From JAFLCM01 sp046154665 (GTDB lineage Bacteria > Planctomycetota > Phycisphaerae > Phycisphaerales > UBA1924): a stretch of DNA of 64,000 nt. Below the pieces are notes generated by a model. The model worked only from the letters and a program-made list of their open reading frames with translations. It was not told the DNA's origin and searched no databases. This document shows, in pieces, positions 1-10,799 of the stretch. A program made the position numbers and the translations under genes. Where the stretch lies: positions 33,846 to 97,845 of the forward strand of contig JBJXFG010000032.1 of the NCBI GenBank assembly GCA_046154665.1. The letters run 5' to 3'. Within the stretch, counting starts at the first letter, position 1; the number at the start of each line of letters is the position of its first letter.

Positions 1-1
1 C

Positions 2-1066
2 ATTCCGGCACCGGCGAACGGCGGTGCCGTCGCCGCACACGCGGTGAGCGCGACAACATCGGTTGGCGGGCGGATGGTTCGTACGACGATTCCGATCCAC
101 ATCACCGTGGAGATCGACGCTCCGATGACGGGGTCGGCGTCGGCACCGACGCAAACAGCTTCTCCCCCCCCACCGCCGCCGACGGGGATTTCAGCACCCG
201 CTGCCGACGGTTCGCTGGGCGAAGAGGCCGTCAGCCACGGCGGCAAGCCCAGCGACTACCTCGACCGTAAGGGGTATCTGGACAACTTCCTGCCGGTGAA
301 GGTGCCGCTGCCCGTGGTCAAGGGTGGGAAGGACGTGCTGGCGTTCGACTTCAACGGCGTCAAGAAGGAAACGGTGCTGCGCTACGAGCACTTCTCGGTG
401 GTGATGAACTCGAAGCTCCGGATGTGCTTCTTCAGCGCGGTCAACATCAACGGCAAGTCCTCCCAGAAGACCAAGCGGAGCGGGTGGCGGACCGACCCGC
501 GCATCCCCGAAACGAAGCAGATCGCCGAAGAGTGCTACGGCAACCCGCCGAGGTTCAGCCGGGGCCACATGACGCGGCGCGAAGACCCCGCGTGGGGCAC
601 GCCGAAAGAAGCGGACCGCGGCAACGACGATTCGATGCACGTGACAAACGTCACGCCGCAGATGCAGGCGTTCAACGGCGCGGTGTGGCTGTCGCTCGAG
701 GACTACGCGCTGCAGAACGCCCGCAAGGCCGGGCAGAAGATTTCGGTGTTCACCGGCCCGATCTTCGGGAAGAGCGACCCGGTGAAGTTCGGCGTGCCCA
801 TCCCCCGCGCGTTCTGGAAGATCATCGCGTTCATCCACGACGATACCGGGAAGCTGTCGGCGACGGGCTACTCGATCTCGCAGAACGAGCACCTCGAAGC
901 GCCCGAGTTTGTGTTCGGGAAGTTCAAGACCTTCCAGCGCTCGCTGCCGTGGATCGAGCAGCGGACCGGGCTCACGTTCGGGCCGCTGACCAAGGCGGAC
1001 CGCTTCAAGGAACCCGAGAGCGGCGTGGAGATCGAACTCGTGGACCCGACGCAGATTCAGTGGTGA
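2..1066 (+). CDS. DNA/RNA non-specific endonuclease (NUC family), probably 5'-truncated by the window edge
   Basis: The C-terminal two thirds carry the NUC (Serratia nuclease-like) domain. The motif SRGHMTRRED matches the family's DRGHxxR active-site segment with Ser in the first place, followed by HVTNVTPQMQAFN, in which the Asn is the usual magnesium ligand, and then WLSLEDYAL and FTGPIF. These enzymes cleave DNA and RNA with a metal ion. Before the domain are a short hydrophobic beta-like segment (TTIPIHITVEI) and a proline run. The first possible start is a GTG at 44 (340 residues), but the frame is open to base 2. A segment like TTIPIHITVEI is, as far as I recall, a linker found in larger protease-nuclease proteins, so the N-terminus probably lies outside the window. 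The nuclease call is firm; the start is not known. Confidence 0.8.
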   Translation: MPAPANGGAVAAHAVSATTSVGGRMVRTTIPIHITVEIDAPMTGSASAPTQTASPPPPPPTGISAPAADGSLGEEAVSHGGKPSDYLDRKGYLDNFLPVKVPLPVVKGGKDVLAFDFNGVKKETVLRYEHFSVVMNSKLRMCFFSAVNINGKSSQKTKRSGWRTDPRIPETKQIAEECYGNPPRFSRGHMTRREDPAWGTPKEADRGNDDSMHVTNVTPQMQAFNGAVWLSLEDYALQNARKAGQKISVFTGPIFGKSDPVKFGVPIPRAFWKIIAFIHDDTGKLSATGYSISQNEHLEAPEFVFGKFKTFQRSLPWIEQRTGLTFGPLTKADRFKEPESGVEIELVDPTQIQW

Positions 1067-1307
1067 CGGGGCGATCGCACCGTTTGCATCATCTCTTGAT
1101 TCGGCGCTTCGTCGTGGCGCCGATCACTCGCTCTGGTTGCGCGCCTGCTGTTGCTCGCTGGCCAGCCGTGGTGTCGCCTCGGAGGGCGGGAGTGCCTGCG
1201 CGAGCGCGGCTCACCGGCTGGTGGCTCCGGGCGCGGGGCGGGCTCTGTTCACGATGGGCGTCGGCGTCGGACTGGGTGTTTGGCTGGCGCTGCAAGGCTA
1301 AGCGGGA

Positions 1308-2612
1308 TCAATCGTGGCGCAGCGCGACGATGGGGTCTTGCCGGGCGGCCTGCCGCGCCGGGTAGATGCCCGCGGCCAAGCCGGTGAGCGTCGCCGCGAA
1401 AAACGAGACCACCACCGACCACAGCGGGATGCTCGTCGAGAGCTCCGCGCCCGAGAAGAGCTGCTTGGCGGCGATGCCGATGCCGATCGAGAGCCCGATG
1501 CCGACCGCCACACCGATCAGCCCCCCCACCGCCGAGAGCACGCTGGTCTCGACGAGGAACTGCCACACGATGTGCTTTCGGGTCGCGCCAAGAGCCCGGC
1601 GGATGCCGATCTCGCGGGTGCGCTCGGTGACGCTGGCGAGCATGATGTTCATGATCCCGACGCCGCCGACAACGAGGCTGATGGCGGCGATGGCGGCGAG
1701 CACCAGCTGCCATCGCAGCGCCGCCGAGCGCGCGTCTTCGAGCAACTGGTAGGGGATGACGAACTGGATGTCGTCCATCTTCGGGTGGCGCACCTGCAGG
1801 GCCCGCTTGAGCAGCGCGGCGTCGGTGAGTACGCGGTCGCGCGTCGGTGACTCGTAGATCACCTCGCGGATCTGCACCTCTTCGCTGCTGCGCGAGCCGG
1901 ACGACATGCGGACCACGGCGTCACCGAAGCGGGCCTGGGCCGTGGTGAGTGGGACGTGGATGTCGAGGTTGAAGTCGCGTCCGACGAGGGTGGCACCCGC
2001 GCCGCCGCTGGTGCCCACGGGGGCGAGGATGCCGACGACGGTGAAGACCTGCTCGTCAATGCGGAGGGTGTTCCCCAAGGGGTCTTCGTAGGGGAACATG
2101 GTGCGGGCGATATCGTGCCCGAGCACGGCGACGGCGGCGTGCTCGGCCATGTCACCCTCGGTGAGGTAGCGGCCGCGGGCCATGGTGAGGTTGGCGACGC
2201 GGCGGAGTTCGGGGGTCGCGCCGAAGGCCTGGCTCTGCTTGCGGAGCGATTCCTTGATGACCTGGGCACCGATGCTCTTCAGCGGGACGATGCTGGCGGC
2301 CTCAGGGAAAGCGTTCTGGATGACGCGGAGGTCGTCGCGGGTGATGCCGAACTTGGCGAGGAAGGTTCGGCGGTTGTTCCCGCCGCCGGTGTTGGCGGAT
2401 TCGGGGGGTTTGATGGATCGGATGATGATGTTGCGGGCCCCGAGCCGCTCGATCTGAGCGAGGGCGGCCTGCTTGGAGCCCTCGCCGATGGCGATCATCG
2501 AGATGACGGCGGCGACGCCGAGGATGATGCCGATCGCCGTGAGCACGCTGCGAAGAGCGTGCAGACGGAGATTGGAGAGGCCCAGGCGGATGGTCTCGAG
2601 CAGGAAGGTCAA
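1308..2612 (-). CDS. MacB/FtsX-type ABC transporter permease
   Basis: 434 residues with MacB permease architecture. A first membrane segment at about residues 20-45 is followed by the start of the periplasmic domain (IGEGSKQAALAQIERLGARNI). A large extracytoplasmic domain covers about 60-310, and three C-terminal membrane segments contain the conserved REIGIRRALGATRKHI and end IYPARQAARQDPIVALRHD. Such permeases work with a cytoplasmic ATPase and often a membrane-fusion protein in export or lipoprotein release. Neither partner is adjacent, so the partner must be encoded elsewhere or beyond an unrelated neighbour. The start codon is TTG with no convincing ribosome binding site, so the exact N-terminus is uncertain. 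The substrate is unknown. Confidence 0.85.
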   Translation of the reverse strand: MTFLLETIRLGLSNLRLHALRSVLTAIGIILGVAAVISMIAIGEGSKQAALAQIERLGARNIIIRSIKPPESANTGGGNNRRTFLAKFGITRDDLRVIQNAFPEAASIVPLKSIGAQVIKESLRKQSQAFGATPELRRVANLTMARGRYLTEGDMAEHAAVAVLGHDIARTMFPYEDPLGNTLRIDEQVFTVVGILAPVGTSGGAGATLVGRDFNLDIHVPLTTAQARFGDAVVRMSSGSRSSEEVQIREVIYESPTRDRVLTDAALLKRALQVRHPKMDDIQFVIPYQLLEDARSAALRWQLVLAAIAAISLVVGGVGIMNIMLASVTERTREIGIRRALGATRKHIVWQFLVETSVLSAVGGLIGVAVGIGLSIGIGIAAKQLFSGAELSTSIPLWSVVVSFFAATLTGLAAGIYPARQAARQDPIVALRHD

Positions 2613-2809
2613 GGGGGAATTGAGGAGTTTGGCGGGGACGGGGCCGGAGCGGGGTCACAACGGGGCCGATTCGGAATGAGGGTAGGCGGATGGGGCTCGT
2701 TTGAACCGGCGGTGAGACATGTGCTACCGGCTCGATGCGTTGTCGCTGCCGAGGGCTTCAACAATCTGGGAGGCGTGCGGTGTCCAGCGTTTTTCGCAAC
2801 GCTTCGGAG

Positions 2810-2845
2810 CACTGATGTCAACCCGACTTCGGGTTGGCATCAGTG
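2810..2845. repeat. Perfect-looking hairpin CACTGATG..CATCAGTG between divergent genes
   Basis: Stem arms 2810-2817 and 2838-2845 pair completely. After one T-G pair they extend by CAACCC (2819-2824) with GGGTTG (2831-2836), leaving a six-base loop. No T-run follows, and the flanking genes point away from it, so it is not a conventional terminator. It is probably a REP-like palindrome. An ATG inside it (2815) would extend the next gene and was not used. Confidence 0.6.
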
Positions 2846-2886
2846 GCACGGGCGCGCGGGGCTTTGGGCGCGGTACATTCACCTTG

Positions 2887-3312
2887 ATGGAGACGCACGG
2901 CGGCTCAACCTCCGGCCCGAAACAGCGATCGCGGGGCGAATCGCTCGGCGCATCGGGCGGGCGTGCGGTGAGCGTGAAGGTGCATGAGGAGACACAGATC
3001 GAACGTGGGTGGACCTTCCGCGTGACGTGGGGCGGGGGGCCAGCGGGAGCGCGGGCGTCCACCGCTGCCACGGAGGGAAGCGAGCCGCCCGGCGGCGTCG
3101 AAATCGAACTGCGCCTTGACTGGCACGACTACGAGCACTGGTCACACGGCGCGGCGTCGCCGAGCGATGTGGCGCGGGTGGTGATGGAGTGTGCCGTGGC
3201 GAATGTGCCCGCGGGGGTGCCGGTGTTCCGCGCGGGCAGGCGGGTGGATGCGTCGACGCTTCGGCGGGTGGTGCCGGGGTTGGATGAGATGGTGCGGGAG
3301 CGGATGGGGTGA
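2887..3312 (+). CDS. Conserved hypothetical protein with an RLDWHDYEHWSHG segment
   Basis: 141 residues from the ATG at 2887. The upstream in-frame starts (2719, 2815) run through the hairpin at 2810-2845 and give non-conserved-looking sequence, so they were rejected. Visible pattern: VERGWTFRV near the N-terminus, a variable G/A-rich stretch, then VEIELRLDWHDYEHWSHG and SPSDVARVVME, ending in a short helix. No signal peptide or membrane segment. The alternating beta-strand then Trp/Tyr/His-rich segment suggests a small cytosolic alpha/beta protein. I recall similar short proteins only from planctomycetes and assign no function. Confidence 0.6.
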   Translation: METHGGSTSGPKQRSRGESLGASGGRAVSVKVHEETQIERGWTFRVTWGGGPAGARASTAATEGSEPPGGVEIELRLDWHDYEHWSHGAASPSDVARVVMECAVANVPAGVPVFRAGRRVDASTLRRVVPGLDEMVRERMG

Positions 3313-3329
3313 GGGGGCGGTGAGCGGCG

Positions 3330-3671
3330 TCACGCCACGCGGCGTCGGGGTTCGGGCTTGCGAGAGAGTCCGTGCTTCGCAAGATGAGCGTCAAGCCGCT
3401 CGAAGTATCCACGAGGAGGCACATGCTCGCGCCGGCCCGCGACGATGCTGTCAATCGAAAGGCCGAAATCGAGCTCCTCCCATTCGACAGCGACTCCCTG
3501 CGGCGACACCCTGAGGTCGCGGCGCTGGGACGGCGTGGCCTTGACGAGCGTGGGATAGAAATCCAGCGGGACGCGGATGGTCCTGCCGTCGGTGAGCGTG
3601 ACCTCGAGGAACGACGCGGTGATGCGGGCAGCGGTTGCCCGGTACGGCTCTTCATGCGCCGAAACGGTCAC
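3330..3671 (-). CDS. DUF2442 domain protein (second member of a DUF4160/DUF2442 pair)
   Basis: 113 residues from a GTG at 3671. The core matches DUF2442: FLEVTLTDGRTIRVPLDFYPTL, then RRDLRVSPQGVAVEWEELDFGLSI, which resembles the family's typical WPxLDEDISV stretch. The reading frame stays open upstream to 3938, but that part is a shadow of the DUF4160 gene in another frame. The gene overlaps the end of the DUF4160 gene by 20 bases, so the two are translationally linked. DUF2442 proteins are often paired with DUF4160 proteins in arrangements that look like toxin-antitoxin modules. Their biochemical role is not established, so antitoxin or partner function is inference. Confidence 0.75.
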   Translation of the reverse strand: MTVSAHEEPYRATAARITASFLEVTLTDGRTIRVPLDFYPTLVKATPSQRRDLRVSPQGVAVEWEELDFGLSIDSIVAGRREHVPPRGYFERLDAHLAKHGLSRKPEPRRRVA

Positions 3672-3894
3672 GCCATTGCTCAAGAAACTGCTCGCGACGC
3701 TGGGCGACGATCCGCGCGACGCGCGAGCGATCGGCCGCGTTGAAGTCGTCGCTCCGCGCTTCTTGCGGAGGCTCCGTGCCGAAGCACCACTTGGCTTCCG
3801 CGTTGTCTTTCGTGACGTGGACATGGGGCGGCTCCGATCCGTCGGCGGAATAGAAGGAAAACCGGAAGCCGAGTTCGTGCCAGATCCTGGGCAT
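3652..3894 (-). CDS. DUF4160 domain protein (first member of the pair)
   Basis: 80 residues covering the whole family: MPRIWHELGFRFSFYSADGSEPPHVHV at the N-terminus, then AKWCFGTEPPQEA and a C-terminal helix ending FLEQWRDRFGA. The EPPHVHV motif is the hallmark of DUF4160. It begins 24 bases after the gcvP stop on the same strand and overlaps the DUF2442 gene at its 3' end, so all three may be read together from the gcvP promoter. The pair is suspected to be toxin-antitoxin-like, with no confirmed activity that I know of. Confidence 0.85.
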   Translation of the reverse strand: MPRIWHELGFRFSFYSADGSEPPHVHVTKDNAEAKWCFGTEPPQEARSDDFNAADRSRVARIVAQRREQFLEQWRDRFGA

Positions 3895-3918
3895 TCCCAG
3901 GCTCCCTCGCTGTGCATT

Positions 3919-6933
<3,015 letters not shown>

Positions 6934-7314
6934 GGGCGTCACGGAGATCGGGTGTCGGCGGCCGCGGTCGGCGGCCAGGAAAGAGGTCACATCAGGCCGC
7001 CGCGGTTGTCCCGCAACTCGCGGCCAAGCGTCACGTCGGGCTTCGATTCGGGCCCCACAATCTCGGACTTCGCGGGGGACGCCATCATAGACGCACCCCC
7101 GCGCACTTTCGCCGAAAAGCCGCCCCGTTCCGCCCGAGAAACCACGCCGGCGCTCGCCGCTGATCCCACCGGGCCGCACAGACCCACCCCGCGAGCGGCA
7201 CCGACGCCGCGCCGCGCTTCCACCACTCCGATCGCGAGGCATAGTCAGAGCACCTGACCGGGCATTCCGGGCTCGGTTCAGGTCCGTAAAGCCAGCAACA
7301 GGAGATCAGCCATC
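6934..7314. other. Divergent intergenic region upstream of gcvP and the secreted protein
   Basis: 381 bases between two divergently transcribed genes, so it must hold both promoters. I see no convincing -35/-10 pair, no glycine riboswitch pairing and no conserved ORF. A ribosome binding site ACAGGAG lies just before the gene at 7315. Confidence 0.5.
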
Positions 7315-7959
7315 ATGAAGAACCTCGCTCTCACCGCGTTCGTCATCGCCGCCGGCGCCGCCTCGGCCAGCGCCGGCCTCATCGTGAACGGCACCTTCGA
7401 CGGCGGCACCATCGCCCCCGCCGCCAGCGCCTACCCCACCGACCCCGAGATGTGGCCCGAAGGCCGCCATAACGTCACCAGCTTTGACACCCTGCACCCC
7501 CTCTGGGTCGACTTCTTCGACCACACCTCCGGCAACGGCGAGAGCGGGTTCATGATCGTCAACGGCACCACCCAGGGCAACGGCCCCGCCTGGTACGACT
7601 TCGTCCAGGTCGACCCCGGCACCGAGTTCGAGCTCTCGCTCTGGCTCGCCTCGCTCTACCCCGACGCCGTCTCGACCGTCTCGCTCCGCGTCATCGGCCT
7701 CACCGATGAAACCGGCAGCGACCTCATCGCCTCGTCCGACGTCACCGCCCCCACCGAACTCGCCCTGTGGGAACGCCGCGCCATGACCTTCAACTCCGGC
7801 AACTTCACCAATCTGCGCATCGAGATCTGGGACACCAACCAGGTTGCCGGCGGCAACGACTACGCCGTCGACGACATCGCCCTCGTCCCCGTCCCCGCTC
7901 CCGGCGCCGCCGCCTTGCTCGGCCTCGGCATGCTCGCCGGCTCGCGCCGCCGTCGCTAA
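7315..7959 (+). CDS. Secreted protein with PEP-CTERM-like sorting tail
   Basis: 214 residues. An N-terminal signal peptide MKNLALTAFVIAAGAASASA is followed by a beta-rich domain that starts LIVNGTFDGG, a common opening of secreted carbohydrate-binding-like domains. The C-terminus is VPVPAPGAAALLGLGMLAGSRRRR, a proline motif, hydrophobic helix and arginine cluster. This is the PEP-CTERM architecture with VPAPG in place of VPEP, typical of Phycisphaerae. Such tails are recognised by an exosortase-like system for export and surface anchoring. The RBS ACAGGAG precedes the ATG, and a strong terminator follows at 8000. The function of the body domain is unknown. Confidence 0.85.
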   Translation: MKNLALTAFVIAAGAASASAGLIVNGTFDGGTIAPAASAYPTDPEMWPEGRHNVTSFDTLHPLWVDFFDHTSGNGESGFMIVNGTTQGNGPAWYDFVQVDPGTEFELSLWLASLYPDAVSTVSLRVIGLTDETGSDLIASSDVTAPTELALWERRAMTFNSGNFTNLRIEIWDTNQVAGGNDYAVDDIALVPVPAPGAAALLGLGMLAGSRRRR

Positions 7960-7999
7960 GTCACACGCCCCACGCACCACACACATCGGCTGCTCTCGG

Positions 8000-8040
8000 A
8001 CCGCCGACTCGGGAACCATCCCGAGTCGGCGGTTTCTTTC
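8000..8040 (+). terminator. Strong intrinsic terminator
   Basis: ACCGCCGACTCGGG (8000-8013) pairs over 14 bp with CCCGAGTCGGCGGT (8020-8033), with a six-base loop, followed by TTTCTTTC. It lies 40 bases after the stop of the sorting-tail protein and also sits before the convergent DUF4139 gene, which ends at 8085. Confidence 0.9.
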
Positions 8041-8084
8041 GATGGCCGCATCGTCGTTCCACGGTGCCCCAACCAAGAAATCGG

Positions 8085-9677
8085 TCACCAGCTGTACTGC
8101 GCCGTGTACGTCACCTTCTCCTCCGCGTCCGGTTTCACCATGACCCGGAACTCGATCGTCCGAGCGTCGAGTTTCTCGAACTCCCGCGACGGCTTGCGGA
8201 CCTCCCACTGGCTCCAGCGGTACAGGTGCTCGACCACCCGCACCTCCACAGGCTCGGTCTTGTGGTTCCGTAGTTTGATCTCGAACGTTTCGCTCGCGAA
8301 CCGCCGGTTCGAATCCACCTGGTAATCCGTCTGCTTCCGCTCGCCCACCACGTCAAACGCGTTGCCGGTGTACACCCGCACCGTCTCGTCCTTGGGCGTG
8401 TGGTCGATCGTGTTTTCCCCGACAAACTCAAGCTGCCCGCCGTGAACCGCCGCGTCCTGGCGGTAGAACCGCAGCGCCCCCTTGGGCAGCGGCACACCCA
8501 GCCCGTTGCCCTCCGAGTTCTTGAACTCGCGCATGATCCACACCTTCGGGTTCGACTTCGTCCCGTACTCCCGGTTGTTGCGGATCGAATCGAAATCCCA
8601 GAAGCGCTGGTTCCGGTCGATGAACGCTCCGTCGTAGATGTACAGCCGCTTCGACGCCACCTTCTCGGCCTTCACGAACTCGACCTGCTTGGTCTCGCGG
8701 TCGCGGAGCGTCGTCGCGCGGCTGATCGTGTACAGGTGCAGATCGTCGAACGAACGCTCTGTCACGGGCGCTTCAGCCATCTCGTCCCGCATCGCCAGCG
8801 ACGCCGCTCGCGGCATGTCAGACTCCGCGTCCTGCAGCTTGTTCACGTCGCCCGCCATCAGTTTCAGCTTGGCGTTCTCGAAGCTCTTCCCGCTCTGGTT
8901 GTCCACCGTCACCCAGCCCACCAGGGAGATGATTTCTTCGGCTGGGGAGGTTCCCGGCGCGGGCTCGGCAGGTGCCACGATGATGTAATCCGCCTGCCAA
9001 GACATCCCGCCGGTGAGGTAGCCGAGTTCCGCCGCCACGGGGCCGGGCTTGTCGGTTGAGAGCACCCAGTCGAGCGTGGGCTTCAGGATGGAATCGTCGA
9101 CGAGGGCCGGAAAAATCGGCGTCCCCGGCAGGCCGAACATCAGTTTGCCGTCGACCTTCACCAGCGGCTGCGCAGCCTGCCCGGATGGGCCGTACGCGCG
9201 GGCCATCTGCGCCTGCGCGTACTGGCCGCCGTAGCGGGAGAAGGCCTGCGTGTGCGCCACATAGCCGCTGCGAACGATCTCACCCTTGATGATCTTCTTC
9301 GATCCGTCCAGCGACGCCGCCGTCTCGAAGTCGATGGTCTTGCCTTCGTAGAGGTTCAGCAGCAGCCCCTCGCTGACGGCATCCGCCCGGTAGTTCTGCT
9401 CCAGCACACTCAGCCGACGCGCGCCGGAAGGATCGCGCAGGATCACCGAGTCGGGCTCAAGATGGGCCGTGGTGTCGGCGAACCGCACGCGGTTCTCGCC
9501 CGCGCCCAGCGTGAAGTTGAGCGACTCGCGCACCACCGCGAAGTTCTGGTTGTAGATGGTCAGTGAGGGGCCGGGGGCCGCGTTGGCCGCGATCGCATCC
9601 GCGGCGGCGCCTGCGCTGGTGGTGATCGTGAGCACGGCGCCCGCCACGGTCGCCAGACGATTCGCGGTGATGTGCAT
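8085..9677 (-). CDS. DUF4139 domain-containing secreted protein
   Basis: 530 residues from the ATG at 9677, preceded by CCGGAG. The frame stays open further upstream but crosses a 95-bp repeat and was not used. Signal peptide MHITANRLATVAGAVLTITTSAGA. The body begins LTIYNQNFAVVRESLNFTL, the conserved N-terminal strand of DUF4139 proteins. GYLTGGMSWQADYIIV in the middle and PVEVRVVEHLYRWSQWEV near the end are the family's typical mid and C-terminal motifs. The family is a set of exported beta-sandwich proteins of unknown function found in many bacteria. No membrane anchor is visible, so a periplasmic or secreted location is inferred. Confidence 0.85.
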   Translation of the reverse strand: MHITANRLATVAGAVLTITTSAGAAADAIAANAAPGPSLTIYNQNFAVVRESLNFTLGAGENRVRFADTTAHLEPDSVILRDPSGARRLSVLEQNYRADAVSEGLLLNLYEGKTIDFETAASLDGSKKIIKGEIVRSGYVAHTQAFSRYGGQYAQAQMARAYGPSGQAAQPLVKVDGKLMFGLPGTPIFPALVDDSILKPTLDWVLSTDKPGPVAAELGYLTGGMSWQADYIIVAPAEPAPGTSPAEEIISLVGWVTVDNQSGKSFENAKLKLMAGDVNKLQDAESDMPRAASLAMRDEMAEAPVTERSFDDLHLYTISRATTLRDRETKQVEFVKAEKVASKRLYIYDGAFIDRNQRFWDFDSIRNNREYGTKSNPKVWIMREFKNSEGNGLGVPLPKGALRFYRQDAAVHGGQLEFVGENTIDHTPKDETVRVYTGNAFDVVGERKQTDYQVDSNRRFASETFEIKLRNHKTEPVEVRVVEHLYRWSQWEVRKPSREFEKLDARTIEFRVMVKPDAEEKVTYTAQYSW

Positions 9678-9784
9678 GGGTGGTCTCCGGAGATGGGTAA
9701 CTGTGCGTTGAATCCTGATGTGGTATCGCAGCCGACCGAAAAAGGTGCGGTACAACCTGTATCGGCGATGCGAACACGCGCCCA

Positions 9785-9880
9785 AGAAACGAGCCCCGAG
9801 CGTGAGCGAGTGGGCCGAGGTATCGATGTGTGCCGGCCTTCCGAGGCACCCGTCGCTCACGCTCTCGGCGCGTTGTTCCG
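9785..9880. repeat. 95-bp inverted-repeat element, copy 1
   Basis: Left arm AACGAGCCCCGAGCGTGAGC (from 9788) is matched by an imperfect inverted arm around 9849-9876. A second copy with the same arms and a different centre lies at 49031-49125. This is a REP/MITE-like non-autonomous element located upstream of the DUF4139 gene. Confidence 0.75.
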
Positions 9881-9885
9881 GGCGT

Positions 9886-10770
9886 TCACTCCCCGGGGAT
9901 GACCGTGATGACCCCGTCCCACGGGCTGCTCGCGCTGGCGTACAGCTTCTTGGGGATGCGCCCGGCCAGCGCCGATTGCCGCCCGGCAAGCACCGCGTGC
10001 CGCATCGCGTGGGCCATCATGATGGCGTCTGTGGCGTGCGCCACCGCCGTGTTCAGCAGCACGCCGTCGGCGCCGAGTTCCATGGCGATGCTCACGTCCG
10101 ACGCCGACCCTACCCCCGCGTCCACGATCACCGGGTACCCCGCGTCGCCCCCCTTGAGGTCTTCCAAAATGATCGCGATGTTGTTCCGGTTCAGCACACC
10201 CTGACCCGAGCCGATCGGCGAGCCCGCCGGCATCACGCTCATCGCGCCCGCCTCCTTGATCCGCCGCGCCATGATCGGGTCATCGCTGGTATAGCACAGC
10301 ACCTCGAACCCGTCCTTCACGAGCTCGCGGCACGCCTCCAGCGTCCCCACCGGGTCCGGCAGCAGCGTCTTCTTGTCGGCGAGCACTTCGAGCTTCACCC
10401 AGCTTGCGCCGGGGTTGTTGATCTGATCCAGCAGCTCACGCCCCAGCCGCGCCACGCGCACGGCGTCCTCGGCGCTGAAACACCCCGCCGTGTTGGGCAG
10501 GATCGTGTACCGCCGCGTATCAATGAACTCCAGCAGCGACTGGCCTTTTTCGTTGAACAGCCGCTCACGGCGCACGGCGACGGTGACCACCTCGCACCCG
10601 CTGGCGTCGAGGGCGGCCTGCATGGTGGGGAAGTCCTTGTATTTGCCGGTGCCGACCAGCAGGCGGCTCGTGAACGTGCGCGAGCCGATGCGGAAGGGGG
10701 TCACGCCGGGCTCGTGATCGTGGTCGCGGGAGGCGGGCACTTTGGGTTCGATCGTGCGTGAGGCGGTCAT
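9886..10770 (-). CDS. thiG: Thiazole synthase ThiG
   Basis: 294 residues from the ATG at 10770. Family motifs in order: SRLLVGTGKYKDF, LPNTAGCFSAEDAVR, SWVKLEVLADKKTLLPDP (Lys126 forms the imine with deoxyxylulose phosphate), AVMPAGSPIGSG-like (here SVMPAGSPIGSG) and DAGVGSASD. ThiG builds the thiazole ring of thiamine from 1-deoxyxylulose 5-phosphate, dehydroglycine and ThiS thiocarboxylate. A GTG at 10803 overlaps the upstream permease stop (GTGA) and would give a 305-residue protein, so coupling to that gene is possible. The other thi gene here is thiC, about 50 kb away. No ThiS or ThiH is adjacent. Confidence 0.95.
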   Translation of the reverse strand: MTASRTIEPKVPASRDHDHEPGVTPFRIGSRTFTSRLLVGTGKYKDFPTMQAALDASGCEVVTVAVRRERLFNEKGQSLLEFIDTRRYTILPNTAGCFSAEDAVRVARLGRELLDQINNPGASWVKLEVLADKKTLLPDPVGTLEACRELVKDGFEVLCYTSDDPIMARRIKEAGAMSVMPAGSPIGSGQGVLNRNNIAIILEDLKGGDAGYPVIVDAGVGSASDVSIAMELGADGVLLNTAVAHATDAIMMAHAMRHAVLAGRQSALAGRIPKKLYASASSPWDGVITVIPGE

Positions 10771-10799
10771 AGGGGATCGTATCACGGCCCGTTGAAGCG

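Noticed and set aside
2810..2845. Hairpin as an intrinsic terminator
   Set aside because: It has no T-run, and both flanking genes are transcribed away from it.
6934..7314. Glycine riboswitch before gcvP
   Set aside because: I see no tandem aptamer pairing or conserved GGAGA-type core in this region.
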